Assembly (NCBI GenBank): GCA_033675265.1
Contig: JAUJYZ010000374.1
Location: 51,001 to 115,000 of the forward strand
Reading direction: 5' to 3'
Source of the DNA: Actinostola sp. cb2023
Lineage: Eukaryota; Cnidaria; Anthozoa; Actiniaria; Actinostolidae
Length of the DNA: 64,000 nucleotides
Positions 24,261 through 31,300 of the stretch are shown here, piece after piece. The position numbers were made by a program, and so were the translations under genes. The notes beneath the pieces are model-generated. The model worked only from the letters and a program-made list of their open reading frames with translations, was not told the origin of the DNA and ran no database searches. Each line of letters begins with the position of its first letter. The stretch's first letter is position 1.

Positions 24261-24526
24261 GGGCGTATATATATTGTTTTCTTATGAAGGAAGTAAATTC
24301 TAAAATGTTCTTGTTTCTTCTAGATGTCTTCACTTCGCTGCCAACGTTAAGTGCGAGGCACGTACAGAGTGTCACGCAATCATTGGTGCCACAGCATCCC
24401 AATAGTAACAATATCATAACTGAACCAAACCGTTCTTTGTCGTTGAAGCCTATTGGTTTAGCTGTCACGTGTTTCTTCAGTATCTTAGTAACAATTGTAC
24501 ATTACTTGTATCAACTTCTTCAATAA
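10309..24526 (+). CDS. Gene B: five F5/8C (discoidin) domains + Ig + hydrophobic C-terminus
   Basis: Fourteen exons: 10309-10378, 11507-11813, 12146-12287, 13014-13321, 13719-13857, 14729-15054, 15509-15653, 16422-16585, 17215-17352, 17635-17780, 21534-21826, 22381-22522, 23122-23475, 24324-24526. Total 2877 nt, about 958 residues if two single-base frameshifts are ignored. Order: signal peptide, five discoidin domains, Ig-like domain, Ser/Thr/Asn-rich stalk, C-terminal hydrophobic segment with almost no tail. Four domains use two exons in phases 1-0 and 0-1; domain 4 has an extra intron. Only domain 2 keeps the usual terminal cysteine pair. Likely a cell-surface or GPI-linked adhesion or recognition protein; no orthologue is recognised. 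Frameshifts near 11590 and 17743 could be assembly errors or real lesions. Confidence 0.85.
10634..11430. repeat. Long (CTTCTC)n tract with CTACAAAC variant units
   Basis: About 800 bp of almost pure pyrimidine on the plus strand, repeating CTTCTC, in the later part interrupted by ACAAAC every 12-24 bp. It lies in gene B intron 1, just upstream of exon 2. The open frames through it are repeat artefacts. Confidence 0.95.
11507..11813 (+). CDS. Gene B exon 2: F5/8C domain 1, first part, with apparent frameshift
   Basis: Opens G-C-V-D-Y-P-V-G-L and T-A-S-S-T-A-R-Q in one frame. From 11592 the domain continues one frame over (T-A-W-K-P-L ... N-D-Y-L-Q-V-D-L, then I-A-T-K-G). A single missing base near 11590-11592 explains it. 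307 nt becomes 308 with that base, giving the phase 1-0 seen in sister exons. Confidence 0.85.
11975..12095. repeat. Fragment of the AACACTTGAGAxTAATCTCGC repeat
   Basis: Matches 41058 and 59146 in inverse orientation (GTCTGTACTCTTATTGACA and GCAATCTGATTGGCTGGTT). Confidence 0.65.
12146..12287 (+). CDS. Gene B exon 3: F5/8C domain 1, second part
   Basis: 142 nt, phase 0-1. T-F-H-G-N-K-D-K-N-T, then L-R-F-I-R-I-Y-P and V-R-M-E-L-Y-G, the closing discoidin strands. Confidence 0.92.
12383..12641. repeat. MITE family G, copy 1 (GTGGCAACATTGGAAGACTGGG)
   Basis: Ends GGTATGTGGCAACATTGG and CCAACATTTGCCACATACC. The core has TCGAGGGCAAACACCTCGA. Other copies at 13883-14062 and 33291-33487. Confidence 0.75.
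12742..12956. repeat. Perfect-arm hairpin MITE
   Basis: Arms of about 85 bp (TAGTCCCCTTCACAGT and complement; GCATCGAAGCGAGACCAACG and complement), loop near 12840. The arms give matching small ORFs on both strands that are not genes. Confidence 0.85.
13014..13321 (+). CDS. Gene B exon 4: F5/8C domain 2, first part
   Basis: 308 nt, phase 1-0. D-N-C-K-R-P-L-G-L-E, S-S-W-R-P-S, Y-L-Q-L-D-L-G, G-I-A-T-Q-G-D and W-V-K-S-F-T-L-E-F follow the discoidin pattern. Confidence 0.93.
13593..13710. repeat. (ATT)n microsatellite
   Basis: About 118 bp of ATT/ATC triplets directly before exon 5. Confidence 0.95.
13719..13857 (+). CDS. Gene B exon 5: F5/8C domain 2, second part
   Basis: 139 nt, phase 0-1, acceptor TATTAG at 13713-13718. 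The alternative AG at 13726-13727 would hit a stop in phase 0. S-F-L-G-N-S-D-N-N-G, V-R-Y-I-R-I-K-P and M-E-L-Y-G-C-E; this domain ends in the canonical Cys. Confidence 0.9.
13883..14062. repeat. MITE family G, copy 2
   Basis: GGTCTGTGGCAAATGTGGGA at left, then TCGAGGTGTTTGCCCTCGATG and the TAGACTATACAGTTTTTAAA segment shared with copies 1 and 3. Confidence 0.7.
14330..14660. repeat. Fragment related to the 54-56 kb element
   Basis: GGCGGGCTTCAGCAATGAGC, GAGGCTACTTATAATAAATA and GGGTTTCCTGTGGTAGAGCG are shared with 54090-54200 and 56240-56330. Confidence 0.6.
14729..15054 (+). CDS. Gene B exon 6: F5/8C domain 3, first part
   Basis: 326 nt, phase 1-0. S-C-D-N-Q-P-I-G-V, S-N-S-W-C-S-T, Y-L-Q-V-D-L-G, A-V-A-T-Q-G-N and W-I-E-S-Y-N-L-Q. 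Donor AAG/GTATAT. Confidence 0.93.
15062..15435. repeat. MITE with ACACCGCTGTACTCCTTGAC ends, copy 1
   Basis: Inverted ends ACACCGCTGTACTCCTTGAC (15086) and complement near 15432; inner GGCTAA pair. Homology with 25465-25690 starts at AATACTCCAGTTTCG, which is intron position +8 after exon 6. Confidence 0.65.
15509..15653 (+). CDS. Gene B exon 7: F5/8C domain 3, second part
   Basis: 145 nt, phase 0-1. E-M-V-G-N-F-D-R-S-S, A-R-Y-V-R-F-L-S-V and M-R-V-E-L-Y-G. Confidence 0.92.
15661..15780. repeat. (ATG)n/(ATT)n low complexity
   Basis: ATGATG run and then T-rich sequence just inside intron 7. Confidence 0.85.
15945..16408. repeat. Long-arm inverted repeat element (TTTAAAGTGCTTA ends)
   Basis: Arms of about 150 bp: TTTAAAGTGCTTACGAAGCT at left and complement at right, with GGTGACGTCAAAGGAGGCAT repeated inverted. 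It ends 13 nt before the acceptor of exon 8. A relative lies at 24557-24790. Confidence 0.85.
16422..16585 (+). CDS. Gene B exon 8: F5/8C domain 4, first part
   Basis: 164 nt, phase 1-0. A-C-S-K-S-S-A-G-A, R-F-S-S-S-S, S-S-C-W-S-P-K-T ending K-D-Y-L-Q, with the intron falling inside the Y-L-Q-I-D-L strand. Confidence 0.88.
16586..17214. other. Gene B intron 8, no recognised element
   Basis: I see no repeat ends, RNA gene or further domain exon here. Confidence 0.4.
17215..17352 (+). CDS. Gene B exon 9: F5/8C domain 4, middle part
   Basis: 138 nt, phase 0-0. I-D-L-G-D-P-F-T-V-C-G-I-A-S-Q-G, then Y-K-M-A-Y-S-M-D-G-Q-T-W. Confidence 0.9.
17635..17780 (+). CDS. Gene B exon 10: F5/8C domain 4, last part, with apparent frameshift
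   Basis: E-F-K-G-R-K-G-N and A-K-F-V-R-I-L-S in phase 0 run into TAA at 17743-17745. The expected closing strand S-M-R-I-E-I-Y-G follows one frame over. One extra base near 17743 explains both the stop and the exon length (146 rather than 145). Confidence 0.82.
18110..18502. repeat. 19-bp tandem array, left
   Basis: About 20 copies of AAGTTAAGTTGCCAATTGC with few changes, subterminal in the transposon. Confidence 0.95.
18547..19008 (+). CDS. Transposon ORF: helix-turn-helix portion of an rve-like integrase, no catalytic core
   Basis: 153 codons, ATG in AAAATGGCG. After a hydrophobic start it contains L-I-E-Q-Y-F-Q-L-G-F-D-R-S-E-I, S-L-S-Q-L-K-R-I-L-S, then G-Y-R-S-M-W-Q-R-L and S-R-K-T-V-R-F-A-L-K-V-L-D-P. 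These resemble the two helix-turn-helix modules that precede the DDE core in eukaryotic IS3/integrase-like transposases. The frame stops just where the linker to the catalytic core should begin, so no transposase activity is expected; it could bind element ends. It may simply be debris. Confidence 0.6.
   Translation: MAIRLLLKILVFLTIFYRSVAVLDPYIPALRNEDTPRDDLIEQYFQLGFDRSEILACLALLHGIQLSLSQLKRILSRRGLFRRGLRSPLTMAIDAVEMELQGSGSTIGYRSMWQRLVNEHGLVVSRKTVRFALKVLDPTGVESRLRHRLHNII
19308..19600. repeat. 19-bp tandem array, internal, inverted
   Basis: The complement of the left array unit (GCAATTGGCAACTTAACTT), about 15 copies, followed by the internal terminus at 19605-19665. Confidence 0.95.
20215..20660 (-). 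pseudogene. Second, broken copy of the transposon ORF
   Basis: Minus-strand copy of 18547-19008 in the right arm. The segment M-E-L-Q-G-S-G-S-T-I-G-Y-R-S-M-W is intact, but a short insertion after N-E-H-G-L-V and frame changes on both sides break the reading frame. Confidence 0.75.
20712..20965. repeat. 19-bp tandem array, right
   Basis: About 13 units of the same 19-bp repeat in the right arm. Confidence 0.95.
21534..21826 (+). CDS. Gene B exon 11: F5/8C domain 5, first part
   Basis: 293 nt, phase 1-0. L-G-V-E, I-S-D-R-Q-L-T-A-S-A, F-S-W-C-T, Y-F-E-I-D-L and G-I-A-T-Q-G-D. The usual opening Cys is missing. Confidence 0.92.
21931..22079. repeat. MITE family A, copy 2
   Basis: AGAATCGTTTTCGTATGAGT, TTGAAAGAGTTTGATTGGAT and TTTCCCACTCACACGAAA. 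Confidence 0.8.
22381..22522 (+). CDS. Gene B exon 12: F5/8C domain 5, second part
   Basis: 142 nt, phase 0-1. S-L-Q-G-N-V-N-S-R-S, A-R-F-V-R-L-V-P and L-R-T-D-I-Y-G. Confidence 0.9.
22523..23121. other. Gene B intron 12
   Basis: No further exon is seen. Contains a GCCGCCATCTTG segment near 22971 of the kind found in several local repeats. Confidence 0.4.
23122..23475 (+). CDS. Gene B exon 13: Ig-like domain
   Basis: 354 nt, phase 1-1. V-T-F-Q-C (B strand), I-R-W-F (C strand Trp) and H-S-C-T-S-N-D-G (F strand Cys) give an Ig fold. An additional Cys pair follows in the last quarter. Two N-glycosylation sequons (N-K-S, N-F-T). Confidence 0.82.
23517..23775. repeat. pogo/Tigger-like MITE
   Basis: CTCGAACCTCTCGTAAGCGA at left, CTGGAGGTTCAACTGTAT at right, internal GGTCGCTTACGAGAGGTT repeats. 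A related copy is at 58768-58950. Confidence 0.7.
23834..24258. repeat. Segment bounded by G26 and C30 runs
   Basis: 26 G at 23834-23859 and 30 C at 24229-24258. GGGGATGCTCGTCG follows the G run and its complement lies at about 24192-24206. Probably a foldback-like insertion; the run lengths may be unstable or mis-assembled. Confidence 0.7.
24324..24526 (+). CDS. Gene B exon 14: stalk, hydrophobic C-terminus and stop
   Basis: 203 nt, entered in phase 1. A Ser/Gln/Asn-rich stalk precedes P-I-G-L-A-V-T-C-F-F-S-I-L-V-T-I-V and H-Y-L-Y-Q-L-L-Q-stop. With no cytoplasmic tail, a GPI-attachment signal or a short C-terminal anchor are both possible. Confidence 0.85.
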
Positions 24527-24527
24527 A
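24522..24527 (+). terminator. AATAAA polyadenylation signal overlapping the stop codon of gene B
   Basis: The stop TAA at 24524-24526 is part of AATAAA. A fallback ATTAAA is at 24549-24554. Confidence 0.6.
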
Positions 24528-24556
24528 CATGCCTGTAACGTTGTTAAAATTAAATA

Positions 24557-24790
24557 TTAGGGAGCTTAAAGTGCTCCTAACCCCTTTTACAATTGTATTA
24601 AAAATTGAATGTACATGAACTGATCAGCTATAGGATTAAGTTTTTTCTTTGTTTGAACCTTGCATTTAGGAGTTATGGAGGTTTGAAATCTGGATATGCA
24701 AATCAGATGACGTCACCCCGGGCTTCATTTATTATACAAAAACGCCCTTGTGCAAATTATTAACATTTTTGAACTTGTACAATATTTTTA
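24557..24790. repeat. TTAGGGAGCTTAA-type element fragment
   Basis: Starts TTAGGGAGCTTAAAGTGC. Contains GGTTTGAAATCTGGATATGC and ATGACGTCACC, related to 15945-16408. Confidence 0.55.
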
Positions 24791-25103
24791 CAAACTATAT
24801 AAATGATTTCATATAAAATTTTCCCCCTAATTACATCCATTTTGAAATCACTAGCATTTCCTGTAATCTGATTGGTTAAAAATGGTGCGATTTATTCACC
24901 TTTTTAATAAATCACACCTTTTTGAGCTCTAAATCGCACCAATTTGAACATCCAATGAAATTGCAGGAACAACATAAAACAAGCAATCAGAACACAGGAA
25001 AAAAAAAAAAGGAAAATAAATGAACAGGAAAGACTTTGGATTTTACCACAACAAATCTTTCATATTTTACAAAACAAATGGTGACTTTTTCAACTTACAG
25101 TTT

Positions 25104-25109
25104 TTTATT
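25104..25109 (-). terminator. AATAAA polyadenylation signal overlapping the stop of the TM last exon
   Basis: The stop TAA (25107-25105) is embedded in CAATAAAAAA, as in gene B. Confidence 0.55.
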
Positions 25110-25310
25110 GTTGACTAATCCCTCTTTCAAGCTGAAGAGGCACTGAATGTGAATGATTATCCGTCATTTGACATCCATTTGCATTCAGAAAATGCAGAAT
25201 AAACCACCAAAACAGGACCAAAGCAAGCGAACTAGCTCCGGTAACTCCTAATCGTAGCGAGTCCATTCCTGAATTTGCGATTGGAAAAACAGTTCGAGTT
25301 TCTAGTAATT
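25105..25310 (-). CDS. Gene C alternative last exon: transmembrane span plus 20+ residue tail
   Basis: 206 nt entered in phase 1 (acceptor TGTGTAG at 25311-25317). Reads [10 protein letters not shown], then [15 protein letters not shown] as a membrane span, then a polar tail ending R-G-I-S-Q-Q-stop. It could instead be the last exon of another transcript, but its phase fits any gene C EGF donor. Confidence 0.55.
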
Positions 25311-28300
25311 CTACACAAGCCAAGATATTGATGAATTAAAGTCTCGGGCCATTAACAAGAATACTAAAACCGTTCCACAAAGCAATGGCTTTCTGTGTTT
25401 GAAAATTGGTGCAAGACGTCCAACAATCTTGAAATTGAAATCAACATTGACAGGAACAGTGCAATATTTCTCAATACTCCAGTTTCGCGTTGTTTAGAGA
25501 TGACCGCTGTCCACGACAAAAGACGCATTTGTACAGGCTTAGCCTCGATTCAGAAACCAGTCCGTGCAAGTCAAAAAAGATTATATTGTTTCATGTCAAC
25601 ATATTTTCGTGTTCTTGTTGATAGTTGTGAATAATTTACACCGACTCGAGGCTAACCCTGTACAAATGCATCTGATGACAATAAGTACAGCGGTTTTACA
25701 ACGGGATCTGTGAACGCGAAAAGGGACTATTCGCCTGTCTTGTGTTGATTGTAAGGCCTTGATCGAAAAAACTCATCAAGGCCAGTCTTTGGCCTCTACT
25801 GATTGTATTATACATTTCAAATTCTTTTTGGATCAGGAAATCCTCCAAGTTTTGTACGGGCAAGGTCTTCGTGTAGCTGCACAAATTGTCCTGACTATTG
25901 TTCTTTATGTAAAAACAATACATACAACGACAATAGAACAATAGTCAGGGATTTTGTGCAGCTACACGAAGACCTGACCGTATTGTCGAAGAAACCATAG
26001 CAGCCGCCATCTTGAAATTGGTAACCTCGCCTTCACGCTGCAAATTTTCAGTTGAGCCTCAATATGATGCTTAGCGCTTTTAAGGATGCAAAGCCCAGTG
26101 TGGTCGACCGTAGAGATTCATGATTAAACAGAAGTATCTAGAGTGATTTGACATTTATTGAATTGATGGTCTTCCCATAGTGCCGTCAGGTCATTTACAA
26201 CATGACAACGACATGTGTAGAAAGTACACATCACATAAGAGGAAATATCCTGTAATAACGTGTTTTTTTTTGTCACCTCGACAGACAATTTAGTGGTACT
26301 TGTTTTACAACAGATCTTTCAAAATAACAAGTGTTGCAGCAAGCAAAACTAGAATGAAGAAGCTCGGAAGGCTTTGAAAAGATGCTGTGTTCCATAAGGA
26401 TGAAACTGAAATATAATATAAAATAGTTAATAAATAGATATTAAACTAAAAATATATTCTTCTTGTAAAAAAAAACACTTCTCAATGAATTTTAGGCAAA
26501 AATATACAGGATTACCTTTGTCGTACACTGAGAGAACGTTCCCTTTAGGTGCATCCTTTGGATTCTCAGAATCACCTTTCGTGCATCTCTTTCCGTTTCT
26601 GTGGTAACCTTTTTTACACACACACTTATAGGAACCCAGTAAATTGAAGCAGACAGAGTGAGCAGGACATTTATAGTCACGAGTATAGCACTCGTTCACA
26701 TCTGAAATGTAATGTAATTGATATGAAAACATTATATAGACCCATTGCAAAAATGGCCGCTGCTAATTAGCATAATAGTTGAACATTTATGTTTTAATTA
26801 GACAAAAGGTTCAAAATTATAGCAAATGCTCCAAGAAAGTTAGTCTATGAGTTTGAAGGTGAAATATTAAATTCCTGCGAAGCTATGAGGACTTCATAGT
26901 GTGAAAAACATGAAAACGAGGCTTTAAAGGCCTCGGTTGATAAACACATACAAAACTCTCTGTTTTTGATCCGTAATAACGTCTTGAATATTAGGTCTAT
27001 AACAACCCAACTTTCCAATTTTGTGTATTTTGAAGTACTCTTTCCGATGGCTGAAGCAATTTATACTGTAAAGGTTTTAGTTTGTCTATTTTAAAGGCAA
27101 AGACTTATGCATAGGGTCTATGTACTCTCGGGTTTAAAGGCATGCGCAACGTGGAGGTCTAATCGTTTACATTTGGCAACCGTGCGGCCTCCAACACCAT
27201 GACAGCAAACGACGGTAGGTTCGGTGATTCGGAAATCTATCTTGATGGATATAAGTAGATCCAACTGCGCACGTGATCGATCTGTGATTGGTTCGCTTTA
27301 GCTTCCGGCCCTGACCCACGTACGACAAGTGTTGTGTGATATAAATGCATGTGACGCGATATAAAAATGCCATTTTACTTTCGCATAATGTTTGCCTTGC
27401 AGCATGTGTAAAGGTAGGTTCTCGATCGGCTATAGTCATTAAAATTACAAGTACAGACAATGGTGATTACGTCAGATATATCATGGAACTATTGCACAGA
27501 GATTGGCAAAGTTTGTGAGATTGAACCAAGTTCGACACACAAATGCAATACTTTAAAAACTTGTACACAGTACGACTGTTCGCATTGCGTTCAGAAATAG
27601 GTTGTCTTAAGGTTAAACCCAAAGCCAGTACGTAACGACTTGGTTGATTACTGATATTAAATTCATTGAAACGTAGCATGTTAAAACCGGTTTCGTAGCG
27701 CATGAGAAATATTCAATCAAAATGTATGTGTGAATTTGATATACCTGCACAGAAGAATCCATCACCATCATACCCTTCTTTACAATTACAGTCGTATGAG
27801 CCAGCGGTATTCTCACATATAGCGTCGTCATGGCAATAACGCTTAACTGAATTACACTCGTCTACGTCTGAAACAAGAGCAATACATTAACCCATCACAC
27901 CTATTTCACTCACTTTCTCAATGTTTTTAATTAATTAAAAATGATAATTTAGATACAGCTAGTTCAAACAACGCTGCATATTGCATTCCCAGACCGAAGT
28001 GCATTGTGGACTGATCAATACATATGTTTTATTCTATTTTCCAAGGGGTTCCAAAACCCACAAACAAATATCAGGGAAGCCCTGACAGTCAACCATGATC
28101 TCAGTTTCGGCAATGCAATGCAAATGAACACAAATATTGATCAGTCCATAATGCACTTCGGTCTGGGAATGCAATATGCAATATAGAGTACACTGATATA
28201 TAACAACGTTTTTTGAATTAGCTGTATAGTCAACATATCATGTGATATTGCTATGGAAACTTTTGACATCTTCTCTTTCTAGATAGAAGCTTATTGACTG

Positions 28301-31300
28301 AGTGGGAGGACCATAAGGCCAGTTGGAAAGGTATATGACGTACGGACCGAGCGGGTCCGTACGGCTTTAGAGTAGGAACGGACGGGTTTTCTGATGGCAG
28401 TCATGTTGAGTATCAGTTAATCTCCTCGGGCAATTCCTTTTTGAGTTTGTGTTTAGTGTCATAGTGACATATATCCTCCTTCTCCTCCTTCTCCTCCTTC
28501 TCCTCCTTCTCCTCCTTCTCCTCTTCTCCTCCTCCTCCTTCTCCTCCTTCTCCTCCTTCTCCTCCTTCTCCTCCTTCTCCTCCTTCTCCTCCTTCTCCTC
28601 CTTCTCCTCCTTCTCCTCCTTCTCCTCCTTCTCCTCCTTCTCCTCCTTCTCCTCCTTCTCCTCCTTCTCCTCCTTCTCCTCCTTCTCCTCCTTCTCCTCC
28701 TTCTCCTCCTTCTCCTCCTTCTCCTCCTTCTCCTCCTTCTCCTCCTTCTCCTCCTTCTCCTCCTTCTCCTCCTTCTCCTCCTTCTCCTCCTTCTCCTCCT
28801 TCTCCTCCTTCTCCTCCTTCTCCTCCTTCTCCTCCTTCTCTCTCCTTCTCCTCCTTCTCCTCCTTCTCCTCCTTCTCCTCCTTCTCCTCCTTCTCCTCCT
28901 TCTCCTCCTTCTCCTCCTTCTCCTCCTTCTCCTCCTTCTCCTCCTTCTCCTCCTTCTCCTCCTTCTCCTCCTTCTCCTCCTTCTCCTCCTTCTCCTCCTT
29001 CTCCTCCTTCTCCTCCTTCTCCTCCTTCTCCTCCTTCTCCTCCTTCTCCTCCTTCTCCTCCTTCTCCTCCTTCTCCTCCTTCTCCTCCTTCTCCTCCTTC
29101 TCCTCCTTCTTGGACATCAATGGAAGCCTATAGCTTACTGTGTGTAACACTAAATATTCGATGCCCTGCGGTTTCTCTTGCATAGCCGGGACGAACTACA
29201 TTATACAAACAAACTCAAGATTACCTTTACAGAGTTTTTGCTTTTCATCAAAGTGATATCCGCTTTTGCATCTACAAGTAAAGGATCCCACAGTATTGGT
29301 ACAAACGCTACTATCACCACAGGGTTTTCTATCGCACTCGTTGATGTCTAGTAAATAATAATATAGAGTTAAAGATAAGGCAACAGCAGTATGGTCAATA
29401 ATATTGTAACAATGACAATTAGTCTTAGAGGATATATCTATGAAAATCTTTGTATTCCTTACAAGTAGATATAGAGTTAAAGATAAGGCAACAGCAGTAT
29501 GGACAATACTATTGTAACAATAACAATTCGTGTTAGAGGATATATCTATGAAAATCTTTGTATTTCTTACCAGTAGATATAGAGTTAAAGATATGGCAAC
29601 AGCAGTATGGTCAATAATATTGTAACAATGACAATTAGTCTTAGAAGATATATCTATGAAAATCTTTGTATTTCTTACCAGTAGATATAGAGTTAAAGAT
29701 AAGGCAACGGCAGTATGGTCAATAATATTGTAACAATGGCAATTAGTCTTAGAGGATATATCTATGAAAATATTTGTATTTCTTACCAGTAGATATAGAG
29801 TTAAAGATAAGGCAACGGCAGTATGGTCAATAATATTGTAACAATGGCAATTAGTCTTAGAGGATATATCTATGAAAATCTTTGTATTTCTTACCAGTAG
29901 AAATAGAGTTAAAGATATGGCAACAGCAGTATGGTCAATAATATTGTAACAATGGCAATTAGTCTTAGAGGATATATCTATGAAAATCTTTGTATTTCTT
30001 ACCAGTAGATATAGAGTTAAAGATAAGGCAACAGCAGTATGGACAATAATATTGTAACAATAACAATTCGTGTTAGAGGATATATCTATGAAAATCTTTG
30101 TATTTCTTACCAGTAGATATAGAGTTAAAGATAAGGCAACAGCAGTATGGACGATAATATTGTAACAATGACAATTAGTCTTGGAGGATATGGGCAACAG
30201 CAGTATGGACAATAATATTGTAACAATGACAATTAGTCTTAGAGGATATATCTATGAAAATCTTTGTATTTCTTACCAGTAGATGTCTGCTACAGGATAT
30301 ATTTTAATGTTCTAAATTTAGATAAAACCATTCTTGGTTGAATTTTTACAGCTAGAGTAATGTCAGCGTTTCCTGGAAATCTCGTTCCAGTTATTTCTGC
30401 ATGTAGAATGCATGAGGGTGCAAACCACATTACCTTTACACCGGCCACCAATCTCTTCAAAACCAGACCTACACCTTGTGCACTTTCTCAGCTCGCTATC
30501 ACAGTGTCTAAATTCTTGGCCACATATTGCTTTGCCTTTGTACTCGCACCAAGCTAACGCTACAAGATAACGACATTACGCTTTCGTGAATTCTCGGCAC
30601 ATGAGAAATCTGTTGATTAACGAGTGATCGCGCTACAAACTGTACATTTGGATAATGCTCGTGACTTGTTCATGTCAGTCATGAAAATGTATGAACTGTG
30701 TTCGTGCTGTGTTTAGCTCAGCGACCATGCCCCCCCCCCCCCCCCCCCCCTCACTCTCTCTCTCTCTCCCAGACACACCCTGTTATGAAGGAACTGGGAG
30801 GCGGGAAAGCTTGGTCGCGGTTGGAAAAGCTACGAATGGTGTTTAGGAGTATGAAGCCAGTAGACAATTCTACTCGATATTGTTCGCAAAATAAGTTCAG
30901 CCCCCAATGTTGATACCCCTCCGCCGCCCATGTAACAATATTATTAGGGAACTTAAGCTTTGCAAAATCTACGACGGCGACGTCAACCGGAAGTGTAAAT
31001 AACTTCTGTTCAGATTTTCATACCTTCATAGTTGGTATTCCCTGTGGATGAAGTAACCTGACAGGCTAGCTTAGGCTTGGACTAAATATCTAATGTACGA
31101 AATCCCGAACATAAGTTATGTACACTTCCGGTTGACGTCGCCGTCGTCAGTAGATTTTGCAAAGTTTAAACTCCCTAATAAAGCTCTGTTGGGATGAATA
31201 AGCCAGTTCACGCTGTCGGCCGCCATTTTGAATTGGGGCAAACGCGGCAAAATTGATAGAAATCTGGATCACTTTGACTTGCCGTAACTCCGCTCGATTT

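Noticed and set aside
28413..29183. 256- and 232-codon open frames on both strands
   Set aside because: They are translation of the (CTCCTT)n tract; the hexamer period keeps all frames open.
29196..30212. 338-codon frame ending in an EGF module
   Set aside because: Only the 29225-29347 part is an exon; the rest is the 108-bp intronic array, open because 108 is a multiple of three.
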